The notes beneath the pieces are model-generated. The model was not told the origin of the DNA, did no database searches, and saw nothing but the letters and a program-made list of their open reading frames with translations. Shown here in pieces: positions 16,421-23,218 of a stretch of 52,217 nt of DNA (positions are counted from its first letter, which is position 1; the number at the start of each line of letters is the position of its first letter). Location of the stretch: positions 32,422-84,638 of the forward strand of contig CADCHG010000030.1 in NCBI GenBank assembly GCA_902801155.1, read 5' to 3'. The stretch is from an uncultured Prevotellaceae bacterium (lineage in GTDB: Bacteria; Bacteroidota; Bacteroidia; Bacteroidales; Bacteroidaceae). Position numbers and translations under genes: made by a program.

Positions 16421-16866
16421 ATATATATGCATCAAAAAATACTCGTAAATACCCCATGTCTTTTATGCTCGTAACAAAGAGGAAGTGAAGATTCCTTTAA
16501 GATGTTTTGCCAATGAAAAATTCAAGTGATCTTTATTGGATTTTCATCTTGAAAAATATATTGAAAAAGGTCTGGATTCATCACTTCTACGTTGACTGTT
16601 TTTGATTGGAAAAACATTCCTTTTTTTTACTTGTTTCTTTCCTTTGCTCCCATGTTTCTTGTTGAATAAAAAAGAAGTAAACTTACAGACTCGATAGAGT
16701 TTTCGCCTTAAAAAATTCTTCATTCTTAATTTATTGTTGTAACTTTGCACCCGCAAATGGTTGGTAGGTGTTGGGTGTTGTCGGTTAGTAGCGATTAAAA
16801 CTATACACCACTTGTCACCCACCATCCAATAAGTGTGGAGACGCACTCGGATAAATTATAGTGTGT

Positions 16867-17643
16867 ATGAAACTTTGGTTTATTTTCTGTCAAGACGATC
16901 TTCTGCTTCAGAAGACAGATGAGGGGAAGTTTACAGTTCCCATGGGTGATGAACCGCCTGTTGTCTTGAAAGCATGGAATAATGTGCATAACATCACCCC
17001 TATGGATGATGGTACGCTTGTGAAGACGGTGAGGGTTGATAATCCAATAACATCTCTTGAGGGGTATGAAATGTGCCCTCTCCGCCAGTCTTACTATAAG
17101 CTTACTCGTGAACTCTATCTGAAAGCGGGCAAGTGTCACGAAATTCTTTATTGGGATCAGAACACGAAGTTCTGTGGCGTTTGCGGAGCTCCTATGAAGA
17201 TGGAGACGGACATATCAAAGCGCTGTACCGGTTGTGGAAAGGAGGTTTGGCCACAGCTTGCCACAGCAGTCATAGTCCTTATTCATAAAGGAGATGATGA
17301 GGTACTTTTGGTTCGTGCCAAGAATTTCCGCAGTAAGCACTATGGGTTGGTTGCCGGATTCGTTGAGACAGGCGAGACTCTTGAAGAGGCTGTATGCCGT
17401 GAGGTTTCAGAGGAAGTAGGACTGAAGATTGCCAATGTGCGTTATTTCGGCTCTCAGCCCTGGCCTTATCCTTGCGGACTTATGGTAGGCTTTAATGCCG
17501 ACTATGTATCAGGTGAGATAAAGATTCAGGAAGAGGAACTCACAAAGGGCGGGTGGTTTCGCAAGGATGATTTGCCTGAGATACCGGAGAAACTCTCCAT
17601 TGCCCGAATGTTGATAGATAATTGGTTAAACGAAGCATTATGA
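16867..17643 (+). CDS. nudC: NAD+ diphosphatase / RNA deNADding Nudix hydrolase
   Basis: 258 residues from the ATG at 16867; a GTG two codons upstream is possible. The zinc ribbon has Cys at about 103, 106, 120 and 123 (CGVC...CTGC). The Nudix box at about 164-186 reads GFVETGETLEEAVCREVSEEVGL split by the usual spacing, and SQPWPYP follows as the NAD-specific motif. NudC splits NAD(H) into NMN and AMP and removes NAD caps from RNA. Its TGA overlaps the ATG of mltG by four bases, indicating coupled translation. Confidence 0.92.
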   Translation: MKLWFIFCQDDLLLQKTDEGKFTVPMGDEPPVVLKAWNNVHNITPMDDGTLVKTVRVDNPITSLEGYEMCPLRQSYYKLTRELYLKAGKCHEILYWDQNTKFCGVCGAPMKMETDISKRCTGCGKEVWPQLATAVIVLIHKGDDEVLLVRAKNFRSKHYGLVAGFVETGETLEEAVCREVSEEVGLKIANVRYFGSQPWPYPCGLMVGFNADYVSGEIKIQEEELTKGGWFRKDDLPEIPEKLSIARMLIDNWLNEAL

Positions 17644-18662
17644 AAAAGATAAAAACAGCATACCTTACATCCGCGATAGGATGTTTGGTTGTGGTAATAG
17701 GTATTGTTTGTTATTTCCTCTTTGCTGGTATTGCAAAGAACGATGGCGTTTCATATCTCTACATTGATGACGATGATGATATGGATTCGGTTAGTGTTAA
17801 ACTCTCTGAGATAGCTACTCCTATGGGCGTGTGTGCTGTACGTACTATGGCTCGTCACATGGGTTATGTGGATAAGATCCGTACTGGTCGCTATCTCCTT
17901 GATGATGATATGAGTGCCCTGCAGTTCTTCCGTAACCTTCGAAATGGTCGTCAGGAACCTCTTAAACTCGTTATGCCGAGTGTTCGTACCAAGGCCCGTC
18001 TTGCTCAGGAACTTGGCAAGGTTATGATGTTCCGAAATGATGATTTCCTCAAGGCTATATCTGATGAGACCGTATGCGAGAAATACGGTCTTGACACAGC
18101 CAAAATCATATCAATGTTCGTACCTAACACCTACGAGGTGTATTGGGATACTCCTATAGAAAAGTTCCTCGACCGTATGAAGAAAGAGAGCGACCGTTTC
18201 TGGAATAGCGAGCGTAAGGCAAAGGCTGATAAGCTTCAGCTCAATCCTGTTGAAGTTATTACTCTTGCAAGTATCATAGATGAGGAGACGGCCAATAATG
18301 GCGAGAAGCCTATGATTGCCGGTATGTACTACAACCGTCTGAAGCAGAACATGCCATTACAGGCAGATCCTACTATCAAGTTCGCTCTTCAGCAGTTTGA
18401 ACTTCGTCGTATCTATACCAAGCTACTGAGCGTGGAAAGTCCTTATAACACATATCGTAATGAGGGACTTCCTCCAGGTCCTATCCGTATTCCAAGCGTT
18501 GCGGGCATTGATGCTGTGCTCAATCTCGTGCATCACGACTATCTCTATATGTGTGCCAAGGAGGATTTCTCTGGTACTCATAATTTCGCTAAGACATACA
18601 AAGAGCATCTTGCCAATGCTGCAAAGTATTCAGAGGCTCTTGACAAGAGAGGTGTGAAGTAA
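17640..18662 (+). CDS. mltG: Endolytic murein transglycosylase
   Basis: 340 residues, YceG/MltG family. One N-terminal membrane helix (LTSAIGCLVVVIGIVCYFLFAG) is followed by a periplasmic domain. The catalytic Glu lies in ASIIDEETANNGEK, then MYYNRLKQNMPLQADPT and SPYNTYRNEGLPPGPI, the family signature. The enzyme cuts nascent peptidoglycan glycan strands and ends them with anhydroMurNAc. I use the ATG at 17640 that overlaps the nudC stop rather than the TTG at 17622. Confidence 0.92.
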   Translation: MKKIKTAYLTSAIGCLVVVIGIVCYFLFAGIAKNDGVSYLYIDDDDDMDSVSVKLSEIATPMGVCAVRTMARHMGYVDKIRTGRYLLDDDMSALQFFRNLRNGRQEPLKLVMPSVRTKARLAQELGKVMMFRNDDFLKAISDETVCEKYGLDTAKIISMFVPNTYEVYWDTPIEKFLDRMKKESDRFWNSERKAKADKLQLNPVEVITLASIIDEETANNGEKPMIAGMYYNRLKQNMPLQADPTIKFALQQFELRRIYTKLLSVESPYNTYRNEGLPPGPIRIPSVAGIDAVLNLVHHDYLYMCAKEDFSGTHNFAKTYKEHLANAAKYSEALDKRGVK

Positions 18663-18699
18663 AAGAAAGAGAATATTATCTCCGTAGTAAAACATAGCA

Positions 18700-18763
18700 A
18701 AACTCGGTGCAAGTCCTATGTAAATCCCATTCAGGAACGGACTTTCACCGAGTTTGGCTTTTT
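18700..18763 (+). terminator. mltG terminator with unusual 11-bp-phased loop
   Basis: Outer stem AAACTCGGTG (18700-18709)/CACCGAGTTT (18746-18755), inner stem AAGTCC (18711-18716)/GGACTT (18739-18744), then GGCTTTTTTT. The loop holds two TCC words exactly 11 bases apart plus AACGG, echoing the intergenic 11-bp arrays. Confidence 0.85.
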
Positions 18764-18853
18764 TTATAGTGGAGGTGATAGGGAGAGATAGAATGAATTG
18801 TGAAATCTAATACCTGATACCGCTAAATAAAATTAGAAATAATCACAGAAATG

Positions 18854-18885
18854 TTTGGTAAAGTGCGAAAGAATGAGTATTTTTG
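18854..18885 (+). promoter_or_regulatory. Promoter of antitoxin-like gene
   Basis: TTTG (18854-18857), 20 bases, TATTTTTG (18878-18885). The gene starts 31 bases after the -7 box. Confidence 0.75.
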
Positions 18886-18915
18886 CACGCAGAAACAAAT
18901 TAATATAATGCGACT

Positions 18916-19143
18916 ATGGCAGCAATGACATTTACAATAGAAGTTCCAGATTCTATCAAATTGGATCGCAAGGCATTACAGGAGCAGCTAACTGCTTTTG
19001 CCAAGATTCTTATGTCCTATGCTCCAAATGTCAAGAAAAAGGAGAAAGAGGATATGCATATATTCGATTGTTTCTCTGGTGATTGGGGCGGTAATCGCGA
19101 TTCCCACGAGATAGCAGATGAACTATATGCAGGAAGAATTTGA
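18916..19143 (+). CDS. Antitoxin-like small protein, orphan
   Basis: 75 residues. The C-terminal HIFDCFSGDWGGNRDSHEIADELYAGRI closely resembles the toxin-wrapping tail of antitoxins paired with PIN-domain ribonucleases (VapB-like, FSGDWGG...EIA..L). The N-terminal half (MTFTIEVPDSIKLDRKALQEQL) would be a short strand plus helix. A toxin gene normally follows at once, but here 171 bases of minus-strand RNA unit and then a nuclease gene follow. It may be a solitary antitoxin or remnant. The gene has its own strong promoter. Confidence 0.6.
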   Translation: MAAMTFTIEVPDSIKLDRKALQEQLTAFAKILMSYAPNVKKKEKEDMHIFDCFSGDWGGNRDSHEIADELYAGRI

Positions 19144-19184
19144 TGCTATGTAAAACAAATAGCTACACCTAAACAATACCATAT

Positions 19185-19240
19185 AAAAAAATTAAACCCC
19201 GAATTTTGAATATTGCTACTCAGGGACTTCGGGGGATTCC
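19185..19240 (-). ncRNA. Array RNA unit T7 (upstream of the nuclease gene)
   Basis: Minus-strand body: CCCCGAA (19228-19234 side) pairs with TTCGGGG (19195-19203 side), followed by a run of seven U (19185-19191). It begins just after a perfect promoter at 19244-19276. It has the same design as the units at 20.7-22.4 kb but lies on the other side of the nuclease gene and antisense to its leader. Confidence 0.55.
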
Positions 19241-19243
19241 GTT

Positions 19244-19276
19244 GCAAAGATATGCAAAATTAGTAGAATATCCAAA
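19244..19276 (-). promoter_or_regulatory. Promoter of RNA unit T7
   Basis: Reverse strand TTTG (19273-19276), 20 bases, TATCTTTGC (19244-19252). Confidence 0.75.
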
Positions 19277-19314
19277 TAAGTTGCCATAAATTCACATTAA
19301 ATCATAACAATAAT

Positions 19315-20559
19315 ATGATACCGTATTTGATTATAATAGGATTAGTATTCGTTGTATTTGTATTGTGCTATAAATATAACAAATCGTCTTCACGATATAA
19401 TGACGCAATAGAAAAAGAAAGACGATTTGCAAATAAAGCAAGATTTGATTGCGTTGAAAAAGAGCGTGCCACAGAGAGGTTTCGAGTGCAAATTGTAAAT
19501 CAATACGAAAGAAAATTTAAAACTCAGCTTGATGCATTGGAAAAAGAATACAATATAAAAGAGCAAGAGTTGAAAGAGGAATATGACATAAGAACTCAAA
19601 AAATGAGAGATATTTTGGATTCTTCTAATATTTCTTCTTTTTCTGCTGAAATGTATGCTGATATTGAGACTTATGTTTTTAAAAATGAGGCTGAATGGTT
19701 GACTTTGAAAAACCGACCGTCTTATAGTACCGCAGCTGAAATAAAGAAAAAAGTTAATGAGGAATGTAAGGTGTATTTACAACAATATCGAGAGATGTTG
19801 TACAAATACGAGTATCTACTGAGTAGTTTTCCGGAGTTGGAAACATATGTTGATAATATAAACGACCTAAAAGAAATAACATATGATAATCTTCAGCAAT
19901 ATGGTGAGGAATATGACAAAACACACAACTATTTATCAAAGGATGAATATGAATCTTTATCTGAAAGTGATAGAAATCAACTTGCTCTTGACAAATATGT
20001 GGATAGTAACAATAAATCAGATTGGCAAATAGGACGTGATTATGAACTCTATTGCGGATATAAGTTAAGGGAAGCAAATGGGATTGTTTCTGTTATACAG
20101 CATGGAATAGAAAAAGGATTGGAGGATTTGGGTATTGACATTATTGCAGAAGATGGGGCTAATGTTTATATTATCCAATGTAAATATTGGTCTCAGCACA
20201 AAGAAATACACGAGAAACATATTGCGCAACTTTATGGTTCCGCAAAAATGTATGAAATAAAGAACAAAGTGTCGTCAAAACGTGTTGTTCCTGTTTTTAT
20301 CACAAATACAGAATTATCTGATATGGCTAATAATTTTGCTAAATATTTGAATGTGCAACTAAGATGTTGGAAATTAGAGGCATTCCCTCGAATAAAATGC
20401 AATATATCAAAAAATGGTGAAAAAATATATCATCTTCCGTTTGACCAACAATATGATACGACCAAAATATATGGAAATGGTGACTTCTATGCTTGGACGG
20501 TTAAGGAGGCAGAAAATAATGGCTATCGTAGGGCGTATCGTTGGAGTGGTATTTTATAG
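19315..20559 (+). CDS. Membrane-anchored coiled-coil protein with Mrr-type nuclease domain
   Basis: 414 residues. An N-terminal membrane helix (YLIIIGLVFVVFVLCY), then a long Lys/Glu/Arg-rich coiled coil to about residue 95, a helical middle, and a restriction-endonuclease-like domain near 235-330. The PD-(D/E)XK core is visible as DLGIDIIAEDG followed by VYIIQCKYWS (Asp and Gln-Cys-Lys). The C terminus (YHLPFDQQYD, then FYAWTVKEAENNGYRRAYRW) resembles the tail often fused to such nucleases, similar to an Ada-type metal-binding region but without its cysteines. The gene is AT-rich relative to its neighbours and flanked by RNA units, so defence against foreign DNA is plausible (inference). Confidence 0.72.
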   Translation: MIPYLIIIGLVFVVFVLCYKYNKSSSRYNDAIEKERRFANKARFDCVEKERATERFRVQIVNQYERKFKTQLDALEKEYNIKEQELKEEYDIRTQKMRDILDSSNISSFSAEMYADIETYVFKNEAEWLTLKNRPSYSTAAEIKKKVNEECKVYLQQYREMLYKYEYLLSSFPELETYVDNINDLKEITYDNLQQYGEEYDKTHNYLSKDEYESLSESDRNQLALDKYVDSNNKSDWQIGRDYELYCGYKLREANGIVSVIQHGIEKGLEDLGIDIIAEDGANVYIIQCKYWSQHKEIHEKHIAQLYGSAKMYEIKNKVSSKRVVPVFITNTELSDMANNFAKYLNVQLRCWKLEAFPRIKCNISKNGEKIYHLPFDQQYDTTKIYGNGDFYAWTVKEAENNGYRRAYRWSGIL

Positions 20560-20695
20560 CGATGATCAGGAACAAATTCCAAACTTAAATTAGCTGCTAA
20601 TCTTTTTGGGTGGCGCAAGGTGCTGGATAATTTCGCAAACCACCAAGTTGCTGCCAACGAAAAATACTTAGTTGAGTGAAGTTTCACAATATAAA

Positions 20696-20797
20696 AGAAG
20701 ATAAGCCATACGTGAGGACGGGCAATCCCTCATACTGCCTTCCAATAATTTGGAAGAGGTCGGTGCCCTTTCCGACCCTACGTTAGACTTATCTTCT
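20696..20797 (-). ncRNA. Array RNA body T0 (four-way-junction type)
   Basis: A perfect 10-bp basal stem AGAAGATAAG (20696-20705)/CTTATCTTCT (20788-20797) encloses three hairpins: TGAGG/CCTCA (20713-20717/20728-20732), CTTCCA/TGGAAG (20739-20744/20751-20756) and GGTCGG/CCGACC (20758-20763/20772-20777). On the minus strand the 3' stem arm is followed by UUUUAU. There is no promoter directly upstream; it probably belongs to the transcript from 21007. Confidence 0.6.
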
Positions 20798-20823
20798 GAG
20801 CTCTCTTTTAGAAAAAACAAAAT

Positions 20824-20907
20824 AGGGATTCGCCAAGAGGAACTTTAAAGACTCCTTCCTCAAATCCGAAGACTGACAGGGTGCTTTTACTGTCAAGCGA
20901 AATCCCT
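20824..20907 (-). ncRNA. Array RNA body T1b
   Basis: Basal stem AGGGATT-CGC (20824-20833)/GCGAAATCCCT (20897-20907), inner GACAG/CTGTC hairpin at about 20873-20894, and U-rich ATTTTGTTTTTTC downstream on the minus strand. It lies between T1 and T0. Confidence 0.55.
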
Positions 20908-20930
20908 TTATCTGTTTGCTATATAGTTAT

Positions 20931-21000
20931 GAAAAAGAAAAAGACCACTGACTTTCCTGTGCTCCCGGCAAGTGCGGGCAGTACTCCTCTGCAATCTTTT
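20931..21000 (-). ncRNA. Array RNA unit T1
   Basis: Follows promoter 21007-21038. Contains a GTGCTCCCGG/CGGGCAGTAC hairpin (20959-20968/20975-20984), an AAAAGA/TCTTTT closure and a CTTTTTCTTTTTC end (20931-20946). Confidence 0.55.
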
Positions 21001-21005
21001 CTGAG

Positions 21006-21178
21006 TGCAAAGTTACTAAAAGAATTTGTAATCACCAAAATGAACGCCAATAAATCTGTGATTATAAGCAATAATCTTGATGATTTGCCAAAACAAGAAT
21101 AGCAAATTATCAAATATACAAGATAAAAGACAAATGAAAATAAGACGCCGAATGGCTAACTCAACAGCTGTCCGATAC
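21006..21178. repeat. Long direct repeat, copy 1 (copy 2 at 22129-22303)
   Basis: About 175 bases including promoter P1 and the start of the next body are almost identical to 22129-22303 (promoter P5 and the decayed body behind T6). Promoter flank and the AACAGCTGTCCGAT core are conserved, while the adjoining RNA bodies differ. Confidence 0.85.
21007..21038 (-). promoter_or_regulatory. Array promoter P1
   Basis: Reverse strand TTG (21036-21038), 20 bases, TAACTTTGC (21007-21015). Confidence 0.7.
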
Positions 21179-21209
21179 TACTGATCTGGATAACCAACAA
21201 CGTCTTATT
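21139..21209 (-). ncRNA. Array RNA body T2b
   Basis: Perfect 9-bp basal stem AATAAGACG (21139-21147)/CGTCTTATT (21201-21209) with UUUUCAUUUG downstream on the minus strand. The interior shares the core TCAACAGC-N-GTCC-N-AT with T3 and with the decayed copy at 22280-22310. No promoter lies directly upstream, so it may be processed from the T2 transcript. Confidence 0.55.
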
Positions 21210-21302
21210 ATATATGTATGCTATTGAAGAGGGAGGCCTAACCCTCACACTCGAAAGTGCACTTGGCAATTCCACCTTCGTTTGTGGTGTTTTGAAAAGA
21301 AT

Positions 21303-21415
21303 TACTTTGGACTCGTTTCAGCGTCGAGTCTGAACCTTCGGATGAGGTTCAAGGTTTAGATAATCAGTAGCCAATACATCCGAGACTACAGAAAACGGCC
21401 TGAATCCTCAAAGTA
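21303..21415 (-). ncRNA. Array RNA unit T2
   Basis: Follows promoter 21428-21459. Basal stem TACTTTG (21303-21309)/CAAAGTA (21409-21415); inner hairpins GACTCG/CGAGTC (21310-21315/21325-21330) and GAACC/GGTTC (21332-21336/21346-21350); AAUUCUUUU downstream. A conserved tail with a CACC/GGTG hairpin (21273-21289) follows, shared with T5. Confidence 0.6.
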
Positions 21416-21427
21416 TTTTTTCTTGCT

Positions 21428-21459
21428 GCAAAGGTACAAATAATTTATTATCTGTGCAA
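21428..21459 (-). promoter_or_regulatory. Array promoter P2
   Basis: Reverse strand TTG (21457-21459), 20 bases, TACCTTTGC (21428-21436). Confidence 0.75.
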
Positions 21460-21489
21460 GAATCTTATAGTTAAATCTGCAAAACGGCT

Positions 21490-21567
21490 AAAAAAACAAG
21501 GTTCTTAATTGGTTAGTTCAACAGCAGTCCAATTCCGCTGACGTGAGAAACCAAATTAAGAGCCTTG
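21490..21567 (-). ncRNA. Array RNA unit T3
   Basis: Follows promoter 21576-21607. A long near-continuous stem pairs 21497-21514 with 21549-21567 (CAAGG, TCTTAATT and GGTT helices with one bulge); the inner CAGC/GCTG hairpin is at 21522-21525/21537-21540. Seven U end the unit (21490-21496). This is the clearest body with a terminator. Confidence 0.68.
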
Positions 21568-21575
21568 ATTCTGCT

Positions 21576-21607
21576 GTAAAGGTAATAATAAATTTTTATC
21601 TGTGCAA
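21576..21607 (-). promoter_or_regulatory. Array promoter P3
   Basis: Reverse strand TTG (21605-21607), 20 bases, TACCTTTAC (21576-21584); one base off the consensus. Confidence 0.65.
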
Positions 21608-21655
21608 GAAAATATAGTTAAATCTGCAAAACGTAGGGATAAGACAACAATAAAA

Positions 21656-21762
21656 GAACACAAACGTGTCCTAAAAAGAAAATAGAACTGATTGAAGCGC
21701 CTACCCGTGGTGGTGTTGAAACCAGCAAAGATCCTGTGGCAATGACCTCAAACAATTCTATT
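21656..21762 (-). ncRNA. Array RNA unit T4
   Basis: Follows promoter 21768-21799. Basal stem AATAGAACTG (21681-21690)/CAATTCTATT (21753-21762) with one G-U pair, then UUUUCUUUUU. A second hairpin GAACAC-AAAC-GTGTCC (21656-21671) with CUUUUAUU acts as a terminator. Confidence 0.62.
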
Positions 21763-21767
21763 CTGCT

Positions 21768-21799
21768 GCAAAGGTATGAATAATTTCGCAAACAACCAA
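21768..21799 (-). promoter_or_regulatory. Array promoter P4
   Basis: Reverse strand TTG (21797-21799), 20 bases, TACCTTTGC (21768-21776). Confidence 0.75.
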
Positions 21800-22060
21800 G
21801 TAATTGCAGCAGAAAAATGTTGGATAAGGGAAAAATCCTGTATTGTTTTCAATATAATTAGGATAAAAGAGAAAACGCAGATGAAAGTGGGAAGGTTAGT
21901 ACAAACACCACTCCTACGCAAGGAAGCCCTACATTTAGTCGTGAAACCTTGGGAGTTGCATTTATATAAAAAGTACAAAGGCGAAACTACCAATAAGTGG
22001 CTCTGAAGCGAGCGATGCACTTGGCAATTCCACCTTCGTTTATGGTGTTTTGTAAAGAAT

Positions 22061-22119
22061 AGACAAATAGTGCTCTAGGAGTTCGGGACAATCCCCAGAC
22101 TAAAGTGGACTATCTGTCT
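22061..22119 (-). ncRNA. Array RNA unit T5
   Basis: Follows promoter 22130-22161. Basal stem AGACAAATAGT (22061-22071)/ACTATCTGTCT (22109-22119), one G-U pair, then AUUCUUU and the same CACC/GGTG-hairpin tail as T2 (22015-22054). The body sequence is unrelated to T2, although the flanks match. Confidence 0.58.
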
Positions 22120-22128
22120 TTCTTTGGC

Positions 22129-22303
22129 TGCAAAGTTACTAAAAGAAATTGTAATCCCCAAATAAATGCCAATAAATCTGTGATTATAAGCAATAATCTT
22201 GAAGATTTGCCAAACAAGAATAGCAAATTATCAAATCAACCAGATAAAAGGATAAATGAAAATAAGACGCCGAATGGCAAACTCAACAGCTGTCCGATTC
22301 CGC
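22129..22303. repeat. Long direct repeat, copy 2 (copy 1 at 21006-21178)
   Basis: Contains promoter P5 and a body resembling T2b that lacks its left stem partner, because unit T6 adjoins directly. This looks like an unequal exchange or a cassette replacement. Confidence 0.8.
22130..22161 (-). promoter_or_regulatory. Array promoter P5
   Basis: Reverse strand TTG (22159-22161), 20 bases, TAACTTTGC (22130-22138). Confidence 0.7.
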
Positions 22304-22320
22304 TGATATGAGAATAAGTT

Positions 22321-22392
22321 GAAAAAGATAAGTTGCTTTATAAGGCGACAGCACTAGATGCTTCTGCCAAAACATCCGCTGAGCAACTTATC
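22321..22392 (-). ncRNA. Array RNA unit T6
   Basis: Follows promoter 22418-22449. Perfect 10-bp basal stem GATAAGTTGC (22327-22336)/GCAACTTATC (22383-22392), inner AGCA/TGCT hairpin, then UUUUUC (22321-22326). This is the first unit of the array in the direction of transcription. Confidence 0.65.
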
Positions 22393-22417
22393 GACCGTGG
22401 CAGCGTTTCTTCTGGTT

Positions 22418-22449
22418 GCAAAGTTATGAATAATTTCGCAAATAGCCAA
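22418..22449 (-). promoter_or_regulatory. Array promoter P6
   Basis: Reverse strand TTG (22447-22449), 20 bases, TAACTTTGC (22418-22426). The spacer GCGAAATTATTCA is shared with P4. Confidence 0.75.
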
Positions 22450-22543
22450 CGGATTGTAGCTGAAAATCATATAAAAATCTTCGCAACCCTTTGCAGATTC
22501 TGAAATGTTGAGATGTAAAGATACAGAGATATATAAACTCCAG

Positions 22544-22587
22544 CTCCTGTGTACCTCCTTTGTAACTCCTATTTAGCTCCCATTTTT
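22544..22587 (-). repeat. 11-bp tandem array, CTCC/GGAG type (4 units)
   Basis: CTCC occurs at 22544, 22555, 22566 and 22577, exactly 11 apart (reverse strand aGGAg-N-T type). It points away from the adjoining plus-strand AACGG array. Confidence 0.85.
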
Positions 22588-22601
22588 CGCCTATTCTACA
22601 G

Positions 22602-22656
22602 AACGGACTTGAAACGGATTAGAAGCGAAGGAGAAACGGACCTGCAACGGGCTCTC
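22602..22656 (+). repeat. 11-bp tandem array, AACGG type (5 units)
   Basis: Units AACGGACTTGA, AACGGATTAGA, AGCGAAGGAGA, AACGGACCTGC and AACGGGCTCTC are contiguous; the third is degenerate. Confidence 0.88.
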
Positions 22657-22712
22657 TTAAAGCACTTGCAAAAAGCAGTTTCATTATAAAGGCTATAAAC
22701 CACCAATTCTGT

Positions 22713-22767
22713 ATTGGATTTGGATTGGACATGAATTGGAGGTGAATTGGAGTTGGATTGGAGCTGC
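22713..22767 (+). repeat. 11-bp tandem array, ATTGGA type (5 units)
   Basis: ATTGGA occurs at 22713, 22724, 22735, 22746 and 22757, exactly 11 apart, with the rest of each unit variable except a T/TG near the end. Confidence 0.9.
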
Positions 22768-22858
22768 AACATCCTTACATCGAAAAAGAAACGCATTAAA
22801 AATGTGGTTTAGCGATGTGGTTTTTCTTTGCTGCTTTACAAAAAAAGTTTTTTGCGTT

Positions 22859-23038
22859 TTTCCTGTCACACCGTCATACTTGTTGTGAATCAGTAAGTTA
22901 TGCGTGACAGGAGGGCTTCTTTCATGTCACATTGCCGTCACAAGGATATGTATGTGTTATAGGAGCGTGACAGGAAAAGCATGCTTCTGTCACACCTAAT
23001 TGATTGATACTCAGGCAATGTGACGGTGTGACAGGAAA
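22859..23038. repeat. TGTCAC-word island with 18-bp perfect terminal inverted repeat
   Basis: TTTCCTGTCACACCGTCA (22859-22876) is repeated as its reverse complement at 23021-23038. In between, GTGACAGGA (22904, 22967) and TGTCAC or CGTCAC words (22925, 22936, 22987) recur in both orientations. No open frame uses this sequence. Confidence 0.85.
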
Positions 23039-23084
23039 TTCAAGAAAAAGTTTGCACTTGTATTCCAGATGCCTTTGCTTCAAG

Positions 23085-23128
23085 TCCCAAGTAATTCCTA
23101 TGCAAATCCCTTCTAACTCCCATTTCAA
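23085..23128 (-). repeat. 11-bp tandem array, TCCC/GGGA type (4 units)
   Basis: TCC[CT] occurs at 23085, 23096, 23107 and 23118, 11 apart. Two GGGAG words 11 apart (23153, 23164) follow in the other orientation. The array ends shortly before the 3' end of the 5'-nucleotidase gene. Confidence 0.8.
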
Positions 23129-23218
23129 ATAAGAGCAGCATAAGAGTAGCTTGGGAGTAAGAAGGGAGTTGCCAAGATGTGGTCAAAGTGGTCAAGGTCA
23201 AAATGACCGCAGGTGTTA

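Larger units (their letters stand above)
16104..16866. other. 760-base non-coding stretch before nudC
   Basis: AT-rich, with no plausible protein gene. It contains a perfect plus-strand promoter (16293-16324), a short candidate RNA ending in a terminator (16330-16420), and a second -7 box TAACTTTGCACCCGC at 16740, about 120 bases upstream of nudC, that probably drives nudC-mltG. The rest (16430-16735) shows nothing I can name. Confidence 0.6.
20560..23218. other. 2.7-kb non-coding region: small-RNA array plus island B
   Basis: No protein gene that I accept. From 20696 to 22449 the minus strand carries six promoters of one design and about eight structured bodies (listed separately). From 22544 to 23128 follow four 11-bp-period arrays and a TGTCAC-word island. 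Segments repeat within the array: 21006-21178 is nearly identical to 22129-22303, and 21259-21298 to 22015-22054. A remnant at 20619-20640 (ataatttcgcaaaccacc) matches the promoter flank at 21780 and 22431 but has lost the -7 box. Confidence 0.75.

Noticed and set aside
20780-21250. Integron attC-like boxes (GTTAGAC near 20783, GCCTAAC near 21235)
   Set aside because: The two boxes belong to different RNA bodies, do not recur with each unit, and no integrase gene is present.
20881-22311. Short open frames of 60-80 codons in the RNA array
   Set aside because: They overlap duplicated promoter flanks and stem structures, have no family resemblance, and related copies do not keep the frame.
20560-23218. 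Possible CRISPR array
   Set aside because: Repeats are either 11-bp units with no spacers or whole promoter-RNA modules of uneven length; there is no regular repeat-spacer pattern and no cas gene.
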